Positions 23,266-35,192 of a stretch of 64,000 nucleotides of DNA are shown here, piece by piece. A program made the translations under genes and the position numbers. Numbering within the stretch: position 1 is the first letter of the stretch; every line of letters starts with the position of its first letter. The notes beneath the pieces were generated by a model. That model worked only from the letters and a program-made list of their open reading frames with translations, did not search any database and had not been told where the DNA came from. The stretch comes from Argopecten irradians (lineage: Eukaryota; Mollusca; Bivalvia; Pectinida; Pectinidae): NCBI RefSeq assembly GCF_041381155.1, contig NC_091136.1:45808284-45872283 (forward strand), read 5' to 3'.

Positions 23266-25353
23266 ACAAATCTGTATCATACATCTAATAAACTACAAAA
23301 GAGAATGTTGCATTTATCATCATTATGGACAAAACCACTTTACATACATTAGTATTGTTAATCGCAGGTTATGTGTTCGAACTGAATGTTATGCCAAACG
23401 ACTAGATTTTGCGTGTTAGAGTGGATTTCAGAGTCCGGTTGTTTAAAAGCCTGATCAACTTAATCATAAAATGAATACTTTTATATCCATTTCAAAGTCA
23501 TTATTATCAGAGGGATAGCATATCAATTATATTTTATATTTCTATAACTTGTGAAATTGGTTTAGTTGATAAGTTTAATGTCCTAGGTTCAGTTAAGGTT
23601 GTATGTGGAAAAAATTGGAGAACGAGAAGACCAGCGGTCAGCAAATGGCTGCCCCACATGGGATTCGAATTCGTAACCCAGAATTGGAGGTCTTGTGGTA
23701 ATATGTCGGGAAATGTTAACTACCCGACCAAAGTAGACGGACGGGATTGAATATGGCGTCAAATACGACTAGATCTACAAAAATGTGAATAAATCCAACT
23801 TATCGGAATGGCATGATACACTTGTACATTGGACTATGAAAAAATGTTTCTCCAAAAGATGAAAATAAAAAATAATCATCGATTCTCTAATAGAAATATC
23901 AATGATCAAAATAATACAGGTCTAATAAAGGTACTATCATGAATAAATATTCAAAAGGATCTGTTGGGATACCTAAAACAGAAATGCAGATATCAGATAA
24001 AAACAAAATATACGTGACTAGTAGCATTTAGAATCATCTGAATTTTTTTGAGATAATTCCATTTTAACAATTAATGGACCATCTTACTGACGTCCCGGAA
24101 AGCGACATGATTGTCTTGCAGATCCATTTGACAAACTGCATATTTGGTTTTACGTCTATCAAAGGACCTGTTTCAAGAACCATTGAATTTTGCCCAGAAA
24201 CCGCTTATTAACAAAATCTCTTTTATAGTACGATGACAAAGAAGCTGCAAGATACATTTGAAAAATTCAAGTGGTCCCAGTGACTGCCCCACTTCCTGTT
24301 AAAGTACACCTACACATTTTTGTATTTGCAAAAAACACAATAATAAGTGACCACAGTGAAAATTTTGAAAATATTGGATACCGGGAAGTTTGCCAATTTA
24401 AGATCAAATTGTGTCAATTTCTACAAATTTCCGATACGTTATATGATTCTATCCTGTTCACTTGATGATACATAAACAAATGTAAATAGAAAATTTAGCT
24501 TGGCAAAAGATGTATCTTCTTGTTCTTCATATGTTCAGTTTTGGATCAAAAGGGAACCCTGATGTTCACTTCGGAAGGGCAACATTAAATCATTCATAAC
24601 ACAGGCCCATGCGAATTTTTAAAGGTATCTTACAGGTTGTCTGTCATAGTACTGCAAAAGGCAATTGGGTTCTGTTAAATTGGTTCGTGGGAAAAATTCA
24701 ATAGTAGTTGTACAGGTCCTTTGCAGATCAAGTGTGGAGATAGTTTTATAAAGCTTGTTAACCATTTTGATGTGGTATAATAATCTCTCGTTTATTATCC
24801 ACGGATTTCTCTGAATTTATGTGGTTCTGTAGACTCATCTTAGGACACAAATAAAATGTTTCTAACATTATGATTGTTATTGACATTTTTGTTTCGGAAA
24901 CGTATAGTGGATGTTCAAGTGCCCCCATAATTGATACTGCAGCAGAATACATCTTGAATACTGCTGATAGAAGTTAGTCCGGCCCAAATATATTTATTGA
25001 ATTAATATTATTGTTTTATTTCGAAATTAGCCTTCACTAGAATTTACGTAAATTGGACTTTTGGAAAAAAAAACGGCAATATAATACTTTCAAATGTGTT
25101 TATATCTACAGGTTACGCGTCTATCTCTATAATGCAATTAGTTTTGATGATAAGGAATCTTCCTTTGGTCCTTTTTAATTTTTGTATTTAAAGGAATTTA
25201 AAAACTAATAGTGTCAGGTAGTATCTCGGTAAATTATGCAAGACTTTGCCAGATAAAACTGCGCAAATTTTGACCCGCATGACAATGACGTAATAAAGAA
25301 AGAAACTATAGATAAACACCTTACTTGTTTACAAGCAATTAGTTTCAACGAAT
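23266..25353. other. Region between the C1q genes
   Basis: It holds the 3' UTR of gene 1 and non-coding DNA. A reverse-oriented SINE remnant lies at about 23600-23745. Just before 25354 the sequence ACAAGC(A/T)ATTAGTT matches the sequence before the gene 1 start, as expected for a tandem duplicate. Confidence 0.5.
23600..23745 (-). repeat. tRNA-derived SINE, 5' part
   Basis: On the minus strand it reads an A-box-like TGGTCGGGTAGTT, then CCCGACATATTACCACAAG, then a B-box-like GAATTCGAATCCC. The order matches the SINE at 44978-45218. Confidence 0.65.
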
Positions 25354-27162
25354 ATGGAAATGGCGCAGGCCAAGCTACTGATACGGATAATGTTTGTACT
25401 TATATTAGGGTTGTGCAAATCCGTTGCCACCAACGAAGAAATCCAAGACCAAAAGTTCCAAATAACACCCCGTGGTGTACAAACCAGCGATGATCAGATG
25501 GCGATGCTAACCAAGCGAATGGATCGGTTAGAACTTATGCGTTCAAACGATCTGAAGGAGATAAGCCGGCTGACCAAACAGGTAGAAGAACTCTATCGCT
25601 TACGCGCTGAGGATGCCCACTTGACTGCCATCCTCAAACAACGAATAGAAGAACTGAATCGCTATTGTGGACAAACTAAAACGGAGGTGCGGGATGGTCC
25701 GATACATAAAGGTGGCTCCTCTGATGTTGAAATACCACGTTACAATACAAGTGACTACAAAGTTCCTTCTTTTTCGCGACCAGCCGTTGAAGCAGCAGTG
25801 ACGGAGGATTATTCTGCCAAAAACAGCGACGGGCTGGATAGGATCCACTTTGGACAGGATACAAGGACTATCAGTGATCGTAAGTATACTTTAAGGAAAT
25901 TAAACTGTCCATCTATCACCTATTTCAGTTTTGTCATCGGACATTTTCTCCAGCATCAGCTACATGTGTGCATCAAGAACAACTGTGCACAGGGATTTGA
26001 GAATTAGTTACAGATTATATAATCATGGACCCACCAGAGTGCCCTAAGACCATTTTTAGAGAGGTCTAGATCAAAAAACGATAAAAATCATATTCTACAT
26101 GGTGCTATACGAGAATCGTGGAAACTCACAAACTCCAAATTTCTAACCTGCCTACCTTTAGCGGCTATAAAAACACATTTCTAGTAAATCGTCATAAAAA
26201 CGGTCACTACCGTTGGAAAGAGCGATAATTTTCCTTTCAAAATCATCCTACATATCTATACAAAGTGTCGTCATTAAGACGATAAAAGCCCCGTTATGAC
26301 AAACACCTTGAACGTCAGCTTATTAAAATTCATACTGGTGGTGTGGCCTATATAATATGCATGAGCGAGGCTTCGGCTGCAATCTCATTGGTCTGTCTAT
26401 CATGCTACCCTACATTTCTCCAGCGACACCTATTTTGTTTGTGCCTTTCTGGACGAATGTGTAGCGGTAAACCGTATAGTCCTGTTCGGAAAACTTTATA
26501 ACCAGAAATTACGTCTCTTTAATATGGCTGATGTAGTTTTGTCGTAGGCTTTCCAACCCGATTAACTATGTCAACATTTTAAAGCAGAAAATGGAATTTT
26601 AAATAGGCAACAGTTTGGAAACGTAATAGAAAATGTTAGGAAATGTTTGAGAAAGCAACGTTTTTAATCTATTTAAACTCCTCTGGTACATAGACGCTTT
26701 ATTATTTTGCAATGTTTTTGCAATCATATCCTAAACTCATGTCATTTTGTACCAGGTCCCTATGGCACGATGGCCTTCCATGCTGTCCTAACTCGCATGA
26801 TCTACAATCCCAGTACCAACAGTCGAGTGATATACAACCATCTCGGCCTCAAGACTGGAGGCGCTGAGTACGATACAAACACCGGGATCTTTACATGTCC
26901 TGTGCCAGGAATTTATGTTTTCTCGTGGTCGATATTTGTAGGTGGTCATGAATACATATACACTGATTTAGTACGTACTGATTTTGTTATTGGCTCGGCT
27001 CAATGTGGCCAAGATACAAGATATACCATATCCTGTTCTGCAACAGTTGTCACGGCGCTGGAGATCGACGATAAAGTTTGGGTGCGCGTGGGATCACACG
27101 GCGGAGATCGAGGAGCTAATGTACAACCCTCTCTGTCAATGTTCAGTGGCTTCCGTCTCTGA
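25354..27162 (+). CDS. Secreted coiled-coil C1q-domain protein (gene 2)
   Basis: Two exons, 25354-25879 and 26756-27162, join in phase 1 (GATC|GTAAGT donor, TGTACCAG acceptor) to give about 310 residues. Exon 1 encodes a signal peptide (ending about residue 25, LILGLCKSVA), a coiled-coil segment with regular hydrophobic spacing at about residues 48-105 (MAMLTKRMDRLELM onward, ending NRYCGQ), then a polar linker. Exon 2 encodes one complete C1q domain (MAFHAVLTRM, then GIFTCPVPGIYVFSW, then VWVRVGSH and LSMFSGFRL). There is no collagen repeat, so it is of the coiled-coil C1q type common in bivalves. Such proteins are secreted, trimerise through the C1q domain and bind microbial or self ligands. 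The role here is inferred from the family. AATAAA at 27178 follows the stop closely. It is the intact partner of the broken gene 1. Confidence 0.9.
25880..26755 (+). other. Intron of C1q gene 2
   Basis: Non-coding sequence between the GTAAGT donor and the CCAG acceptor. No repeat is recognised. The open frame continuing past the donor to 26007 is read-through of the intron. Confidence 0.6.
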
Positions 27163-29922
27163 TATGCATTCATCACCAATAAAAATCGAAATAAGATATG
27201 CTGTTTTTCGTAAGTGTCAAAATAAAACCAACAATCAAACTGGACCCTGGCAACATGAAACATACGTATTTAATACCACTGCCAAATTTCATTTAAATGT
27301 TTTCATAATATGTTTCAAACTAAATATAGGCGGTATAGAAACCTAAGGTTTGCAGTAACACAGGGAGTTTGTGACAGAGCAAGGTAAAACGCACTTTTGA
27401 CATATAATGACTATAGACAGAACGTGTAAAGCAACAATAGGGCATTGTACAAATTTACGACTGACTGTCTTCTCACCCTTGCTATGGCGTACTCAATGTC
27501 ACTCTGTACTCGTATGTACGGTTGGTTAGGTCTCGTGCGGGACACATACTTTACGAGTTTATAACTATATATATCCTTTCCTGCTAAGGGACAAATACTC
27601 ATTTAAATTATTCGTGTAGATTCCAAGATTTTAATTGTTATGTCATTAGTTTGAGCACAAAAATGACGTTATATTTTTGTGTAGAAATATGACGTTATGC
27701 TTACAGAAATACGACGTAATAACCGCAAGGGCAAATAATTCTGTAAAATAAAATGGCGGAATTACCTTTGGCAGAACTAGTAGTGATTGTCTTCTGTAAA
27801 TGAAATTGAGAAAACAAATGTAATAAATAGAATAATCCTTGTTTCGTGATGAATACCAGTTATATTTCATCGAGTGAGATGGAAACTTTGACATTTTTCA
27901 CGAGCATAAAAGACAAATGTACAATGAATTCTGCAAATATGCCTACATGTACATATCAAACAAAGCGTAAGGAAATCACAGCTTTATTCATCGTACATAT
28001 GATCAAGACGACAAAATTCTCATACAATCCAATATGTATGCATCTAATAGATATCTTTGAGTGGCAATAGCAGGTACATGAATACGAGTGTTTTGTTCTA
28101 CTTTCTTCTCTGTTATGGACAATTTCCAAAACATTATACGACAAATATGTTAAATACAAGAAAAGGTTTACTTTTCAGAAATGTGCATCATTAATCAATT
28201 AATTATGCGATTCATAGAGCTTGATTTCGTCTATACTGCTAAAACTGGCATTATATCTTTTTAAAATCAATCAATTAGAAAGATGATATATAATGCAGAA
28301 TTATGTACAGTTTCGTATATTTAGTTTCACCAGAAATGTTTTCACTAAGGCATGAAATTGTGTTTCCAATATCTGATTAAATGGCTGTTAATATCTGTCG
28401 GATCACTGGACCATGTCCATGTATTACAATGACCTGTTATATAGCAGTAAATTGCTTAGAGACCGTTTCTTTTTTTGGTAGCTCATGAACAAATGACATT
28501 GAAGAAAGCAGCCAATCTTTGAATACCCATTAATGCATAAAATAATCAAATGATTGAATAGTATCTCGCAATCCCTTGTTTGGCCTTAAATAAAGAAAGC
28601 ATTTTGCAAAAGAAAATTGGACAAAGATTTATAGAGTTCACTTTAACATTAATTCGTCAATATTCGCATATGATGTTCAATGGCTCCTCTGGATTTTCAG
28701 GAGATATTGTGACTGCCTACTGATAGAATTATAATAACAATCAAATTCGATTGATGTATGAAGACTTTTGAACTGGCTGTATACAAGGGTGAGTAGACGA
28801 TTAACATTTCACGTAGCATGTATTGGTCTATTAATGAACAACGATAACTATCCATAGCTAACATTGATGTTAATTTGGAAAGTCAAATTGATATTCAAGT
28901 TCAAAGTATCAATTTAGATAATGTGTAGGTAAAACATGTAAAATTGGAGGAACTTCGTTGCAGACTGTACTATATTTTAGGCTACCTTCAGGCCAAAATC
29001 CATAACAAGATGAGTGCAAGGCCCTACTTTACAGTAACACAAGACGCTTATATGAACCATAATGAGGATATTGACTTGAATTGCTTAATATTTGAAAATA
29101 AAATTGTTTGTTAGTCTTTAGTAAAGTTGAAATGCTCCTCTTGAAAGTTCGCTAACCGAGTCTTATTCGAGCCTGCATATTTACCTGGATTCGATTTAGT
29201 CTTACTAATTTAGAGCGCTTTTGCTTCCAAAACCTCTACACCTTTTGCCTCATGTGTACCCAAAACAATCTGTAGTTTTGTTTTGAACACTCTTCAGTGA
29301 ATTATTTGTGATTTGATATAGGACTCTGGTGCGGAAACCCCACTATAACAAATGTGTACAAAATATGTAGATACACTAATGCCAAAAACTACACCGGTGT
29401 TTTCTATGCATAAGTTTGTATGTAATATAAAATGTGTAAATTGTTTACGATGACTTGGGGACATGTTAAGTGAAAACATCAATATTGAAGTTAGATTGTT
29501 TTCACGATAGTGTTGATGGTTAATTCACTCTGTGTGGTGGTACCATGTATAAACCAGGATGTCGATATGTGTGGTTGGCGAGGGAGACGTTTCATATTAT
29601 AAGATATATTGTGATTGAACAGGTCAAGCTGCCTTCAAAAAAGAGCTATGCGACCGACGATATTTCGTTATGTTCCAATATTCCAGATACTCAGTAAAAA
29701 CTGTGCAAAGGCTCCGTCGCATTTTCCACTTTGCTTGTCTGTTTACATCGCCCTGTCCCTGTAAGGTCAGCCATTTATATTGATAAATAGTAGTGCGGTG
29801 ATTGATTTAATGTTAGTTAAAATAACAGTTTACAATATATTATATCTCCCTGTTTGCAACATTATCATTCGATTATAGTGTTGATAATGCCTAGGAGATA
29901 CAGCATTCTAGTATCTATGTGA
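27163..29922. other. Non-coding DNA downstream of the C1q genes
   Basis: It contains the 3' UTR of gene 2, a diverged relative of the right part of the 5224-6108 TTAA element (27945-28193), and AT-rich DNA without a recognisable gene. Confidence 0.4.
27945..28193 (+). repeat. Diverged copy of the right end of the TTAA element
   Basis: Shared blocks with 5855-6108 occur in the same order: TACATATCAAAC, TTTGAGTG(A/G)CAATAGC, AATACAAGAAAA, CTTTTCAGAAATG and CATCATTAAT. Divergence is high, so this copy is old. Confidence 0.5.
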
Positions 29923-30186
29923 AGCTGAGCACGAACTGTGGTACTGCTGATCTGAATGGAACAGAGCACGAACTGTGGTACTGCTGATCTGAATGGAACA
30001 GAGCACGAACTGTGGTACTGCTGATCTGAATGGAACAGAGCACGAACTGTGGTACTGCTGATCTGAATGGAAAAGAGCACGAACTGTGGTACTGCTGATC
30101 TGAATGGAAAAGAGCACGAACTGTGGTACTGCTGATCTGAATGGAACTGAGCACGAACTGTGGTACTGCTGATCTGAATGGAACAC
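29923..30186. repeat. 37-bp minisatellite, about seven units
   Basis: The unit contains GAGCACGAACTGTGG and TACTGCTGATCTGAATGG. Units are nearly identical. Because 37 is not a multiple of three and the unit has no stop on the minus strand, long cyclic minus-strand frames appear. They are not genes. Confidence 0.9.
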
Positions 30187-31530
30187 GATCTTGTCAAGGT
30201 GATCGATACTCAAAAGTATCACTCAATTGAATTTCATATTGACATAGAATCAATTAGGATAAACACTTTAGAAAACGTTTTTTGATAAGATCTGGTTTAA
30301 CAAAATTATAACTTTGACTGGGATCAACGATCTCTTTTAGTACGTGTATGTACCGGTATGTTTCTTTGAGATAGCGCTATAACAATGTCTGGAGTCTCAC
30401 AAAGGCATCTTACAAACCTCTTGTAGTAATATGAATGATCTGACTTCAATTATTTAACGATGGTCATATAAGGTTCCCTATAACATATTCGGCAACATAA
30501 AGAAAAAAAGGCATGTTCAAAATTGCAATTTGTCTTATAAATAGCAACCAGTGAAAGCGACATTACTTTGGCGTTTTGAAGTCAGAAATATTTGTTTGTT
30601 ATTGTAAAATTATATCAACAATCATAAATGTATTACAGGTAGCAAGTCTTCCTTGTTCCCACCAATAATTGTTTACCGAGTGTTATCGATGTAGCAGTGA
30701 CCACTTACTCCCTCGTACGTAATATCTATTTTATTTAATGCTGTAATGTATGGTCTTCCAAAATCTCAAGTTTTGTTTGGCTGTCTGTTGTTTTGCAAAC
30801 ACTTTGAAAACCAATGTGATAATATCCAGAGTATTTGGGAAAAACAAAAATAAATAAAAAATCTTCGAAGAATTTATCCGAAATGTAACAAAAATACTAC
30901 AAATAGTTTCATTATTTTATACAACTGTAACAATCGCATCCAATCGCGATTTTTTTCAAGTTCTCTGATCAAGTTACTGTAGCTCGTATATGCCCGGCGC
31001 TAGACGTAAACTGCAGATACACATCTATTACAGTGGCAAATACCTATATTAAAAACCAATTATCAAATCTTAAAACAACTAGAAAAGTTAAGATATTGTA
31101 GATAAAATTACGTCCATAGAGTGAGATATTAGGAAGTCAAGTACGGCTAGCTCTTTGCAAAAAATGTATTTCAGGGCGGTTTAGTGGTTTCAGATGCACA
31201 TTTTCATTTTGTACATACACGTATGTATGTATAAAACTCCATTTGTGGTAACTACAATGTAAGGCATTGCGAAATAACACACATTACGTTGACAGTTCAA
31301 TAGTATTCATTTCACTTCACATTAACTGGAGAGGTAAAGTTTAAAACCAGGGAGTTAATCATATGGTTGTTTTGTAAACATCGTTATATTCTTATGTCAT
31401 GCAATCAGCTAGGTCTCGTCACGTTCCGAAGTGAGGTATGTTATTGGCTTTCGTTACGTCTCAGCAGTTATAGGTCGAGCTGGCGGGGTAGCTTGTATAC
31501 CAGATTTACTGGCTCCATGACGGCAACGTG
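30187..31530. other. Non-coding DNA, presumed promoter region of the 31531 gene
   Basis: No coding region is supported. The last 130 bases or so are less AT-rich and lead into the signal-peptide exon. No TATA box is convincingly placed. Confidence 0.35.
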
Positions 31531-34500
31531 ATGGCGTCGTGTTTTCAACTTTGTGTTACGATTTTCATCATCTTTTACCTCGACAAGACGGGTAAGTCAT
31601 TCATAACAAAGGTTGATCTGGTAGTTATCGTTTGTATAGTGTTTTGTAATACTGTCTTGTTTAATAACTTAAATGGCTCATCAAAAGCTACGCTATAGTC
31701 ACTCGAGGACGGCTTATTTCCAATGCATGATTTAAAGAGATAATGCAGCATCTAGAAACCCAAAATGGAACGCTACCAAAAATGGAACACTTTCAAAATA
31801 TTTGATACCGAATTTTTATTTTGCAATACAAACTTACTGCTGAATCACAGGACTTGATCAGACATGCTTTAAAACACTTAATCACCAAATACACTGCTGA
31901 TATGTAAACAAAACATTAAATGAGAACTGAAGGTATCTATTTTTGAAATGCCAGAGAAAAATCCTAATTGAAATTATCGGCTGAAATGTTTTACAGTTAT
32001 CTTTATATCTTTAAAAGGTGTTCCAAATTAAAATTGTAGCGTTACTTTTGAAGATACAGCATTTTAGTGATTGTGTGAAGCTGAGAATCAAACCATGTTG
32101 CTTTCTACCTCAACGACTCTTCTCATTATTGGTTGATTAAATTAATGTCCTATTAACAGCCAGGGTTATGTTAGGACGGCCTTCATATATGCGGTATGTT
32201 GCGCGTATACAGTTCGATGATACTACGGTATATTAGTGTTGTGTCTTCTTGTACAGTGGAATTCTTGCTATTTTTAAAGTGATATCACTGAAGCATGCCG
32301 CCGAAGACACCAGGCAATACACCCCACCCGGTCACATACCGACAACAGGCGAGCCAGTCGTCCCACTCACTCCCTTAATGCTGAGCGCTAAATCTACCAC
32401 TTTTATAGAACCCAGAGCCTTACCTCACAAGGGTTTCAACTGAAGGCCAAAAGGAAGAATAAAGTCAGTTAGGAAAAAGAGAAAAGATAATATCCTAAAT
32501 TTTGTTGCGTTTTACGCTCATGAAATAGGCGCAGCAGGTAAAATTCTAACGCCCTACCTACAGGACAACATTATATATAGGAGACAATCATAGATCTTAT
32601 CACTTAACATTCACCCATCTGTCTACTTTATATGGTAATGTATAATTAAAAATCAGTTAGGATCGTGATTACTGATAGCGAAAGGTTTATAGCTTTAAAA
32701 TACAATCAAATAATTTTTACTAAGCTGCGTCTTTAAAGCATTGACATTTGGTTCAGCTAATTTTCTTTAAGTCATACGAAAAAAAGCCGACAGAAGATTA
32801 AGGTCCATGACACGCGGCCTTGGACCGCTGTTCAAAAGAGTAGGTACATCTTTTCAACTTTTGCATTATTTGATTTACTGCACCAATGCTCTATTGTCAA
32901 GGACCTTGTATCAGCCGGAATCTGCAGTATGGTTTATACAAGTCGTGGTTAGGTAATACCCGGTCTATTTTACTGTTAAACCCCGCCACAGTTCACGATG
33001 CTATACGTTACAGGAATGATATATACGTAATACACCAGATTGTGAGGTGCATTACAACAAAATGTTATTTTGATGTGAGGTGTTTGAATACCGTATATAT
33101 TGACTGCGTTACGGCCTATCCCTTTACACGAGACGATAAAGATCTGTACTTGTTACTTTTATAAATTTCATTTTATATCTATTGTGGTCACGAACATTCA
33201 CTTCATAGTTTTAGGTAAGGGGCCGCGAAGGCCGTATGACTAAAATGTCTCGTCATAATACCACAAGCTCTCCACCATCTCATGTGTAATAGTTGCCAGG
33301 CACTGACTGCTAGTCGGTGTTTTTTCTCCTGGTCCTCTGGTTTCCTTCCACTATCAAACCTGACATTAGAGTAACGAGTCCTTAAATCAATATTTGCCTA
33401 TATACTGTTTATTGTTAAAGAAGGAAGATAAATAGAATGGTGCCCGTTATTAAGTGTATTACTTATATTTCCATTACTATCATTAAAATTCAAAAATGTA
33501 CGTGTATATATTTTGATTTCCCACTTGCACTAGTATTGGCGTCATCACGTGCAATAAATGAAACAGCCACAACATCAGCTTCTGAATATAGTTCCCCAAA
33601 AACTGTTTGAAACAAGTGAACAAATGAAAACTAAGCGATGATACTTTTTAATACATGCTATTTTGTCAACACGTACAACTTTAAAAACACTTTAAAAAAA
33701 AAACATTTGACGTAAGTATAGGTTGTATACATCCTACGTTTGACCAGATGGTAGTTCATAGCCTGATGTATTCCCATCTGGTGTTACATAGATTAAACGG
33801 CAAACTGAAAGTAGAATGGGAATATACAATAATAATTAGTTACTGAGATCAGGGACAGACACTAACAGAACATTGTAGCTTTATAACATTAGCTGTAAAG
33901 ATTACGTAAACAAACGCACGTAGAATATGTCTGCGTCTTATTATGGTACACAGAAACATATTTCAGAACTGAAGTATGACTTCCTTTTCTGTGTATTGAA
34001 TGTACATGACATTACACTGAGTTCTGTACATATGTAGAATGGCTGTTTAACGTTCGTGGAGGTGTAGTTTATGTTATAGGCATAATGTTTACATTTACAT
34101 GTACAAGTTGCAGAGACTGACAGTGCTCACACAGGATAATTGTTTGAGTTTCTTAAAATATTAAGTGTTCATGCAAAGGTGAAGACGTTTCTTGTTCTGT
34201 TTTCTGTAATTCACATAAGATTTGGAAAATACGTGGGTAATGGTAAAGTAAAAAATGTCGGTAAGAAAAGTGTTGATATTTGTGTTATTTTATCGTAAAG
34301 AAAAGTGTTGATATTTGTGTTATTTTGTCGTAACGAAAAGTGTTGATATTTGTGCTATTTTGTCGTAAAGAAAAGTGTAGATATTTGTGCTATTTTGTCG
34401 TAAAGAAAAATGTTGATATCTGTGTTATTTTGTTGTTAAGAAAAGTATTGATATTTGTGTTATTTTGTCGTTAAGAAAAGTGTTGATATTTGTGTTATTT

Positions 34501-35027
34501 TGTCGTTAAGAAAAGTGTTGATATTTGTGTTATTTTGGAAATTAACAGATTGATTTACGGTTACTATTTCCAATTGATTTCTTGTTTATTGTAATAGATA
34601 TTGAGAGTAATTAAAAATTTTAACTAAAATAAAATGTTACATTGACACAACTAAAATTTCATAGATATCTTCAACCGTGAGAGGCTAAAACCAAAGGAAA
34701 ATATTTCAAGTTCAAAAGTCAAGCTGACGGGTTTGATTGACGAAATGATACCACTGTTTGGAAATAATTTAGTTGAACTATGATAATTTGAATTTATTCA
34801 GTCAAATTAACATTAACATAATGTAATAGATATTGCCTTAACTCCAGGTACTGCAAGTACTTCAACCATGGAAACAATCACGGACAAAACCACGGACATA
34901 TCCACGGACATTACCACGGAAACTACCACGGAAACTACCACGATCGCTACGACTACGTTCAATGAAATGACGAATACCATGGAGATAATGGATACCACCG
35001 ATCCTCCAACCACCACGACAACCACGG
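31531..35027 (+). CDS. Secreted Thr-rich (mucin-like) protein, 5' exons
   Basis: Two exons are proposed. Exon 1 (31531-31591) encodes a signal peptide MASCFQLCVTIFIIFYLDKT and ends G|GTAAGT in phase 1. Exon 2 (34848-35027, acceptor TAACTCCAG) continues in phase 1 with TASTSTMETITDK, then repeated (T)DIT/TETT-type Thr-rich sequence, and ends PPTTTTTT plus a split Gly at G|GTAAGA, again phase 1. The product is a secreted segment heavy in potential O-glycosylation sites. No downstream exon can be assigned with certainty. The SRCR exon at 49716 has a compatible phase, so one possibility is a Thr-rich stalk followed by SRCR domains. The 11-kb array that begins about 165 bases after exon 2 is built from the exon 2 end. 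Linking the two exons is inference from phase and orientation. Confidence 0.5.
32131..32420 (-). mobile_element. Reverse copy of the 7425-7812 SINE-type element
   Basis: It starts with the tail AATGTCCTATTAACAGCCAG. It continues in reverse order through the blocks seen at 7425-7812 (CACCCGGTCACATACCGACA, CCAGTCGTCCCACTC, AATCTACCACTTTTATAGA). It is diverged and lacks the far end. Confidence 0.65.
33215..33390 (+). repeat. tRNA-derived SINE, degraded copy
   Basis: The 5' end GGGGCCGCGAAGGCCGTATG corresponds to the tRNA-like A-box end of the family. ATAATACCACAAGCTCTCCA and GTTGCCAGGCACTGACTG follow in family order. The B box is lost. Confidence 0.6.
34258..34538 (+). repeat. 35-bp minisatellite, about eight units
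   Basis: Units contain AAAAGTGTTGATATTTGTG followed by TTATTTTGTCGT(T/A)AAG. Variation is limited to a few positions. It lies about 300 bases before the Thr-rich exon. Confidence 0.9.
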
Positions 35028-35192
35028 GTAAGATCGGATCCCCGCAATTGTAAGGTAGATCAAAGATGAGACCAATAGTCTTTAACCACACTTTACAAAT
35101 ACAGGTATAACGGATAATTCAAGACAAATCCTATTACCAACACGGCAGGTACAGATTAAATCACCATGACAATACAAAGTTAGGCACATGAC
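35028..35192 (+). other. Linker between the Thr-rich exon and the 33-bp array
   Basis: Intronic sequence between the GTAAGATC donor and the first regular repeat. Reading through the exon frame meets TAA at 35051. Short AG|GT sites (AATACAGGTATAAC at about 35099, GGCAGGTACAG at about 35143) could serve as splice sites. Confidence 0.5.

Larger units (their letters stand above)
31592..34847 (+). other. Intron of the Thr-rich gene
   Basis: It contains a reverse SINE-type element (32131-32420), a tRNA-derived SINE remnant (33215-33390) and a 35-bp minisatellite (34258-34538). Otherwise it is AT-rich non-coding DNA. Frames at 32249-32443 and 32886-33164 have no recognisable domain, and the first lies inside the SINE-type element. 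Confidence 0.45.

Noticed and set aside
25880-26007. Extension of C1q gene 2 exon 1 to the stop at 26007
   Set aside because: A consensus donor GTAAGT at 25880 joins in phase with the C1q exon, so the extension is intron.
29865-30222. Three overlapping minus-strand frames of about 80-110 residues (FHSDQQYHSSCS type)
   Set aside because: They are the three readings of a 37-bp minisatellite that has no stop on that strand. Length not divisible by three explains the cycling.
32886-33164. 92-residue plus-strand frame in the Thr-rich gene intron
   Set aside because: No recognisable domain, and codon use and context look non-coding. It was not possible to link it to neighbouring exons.
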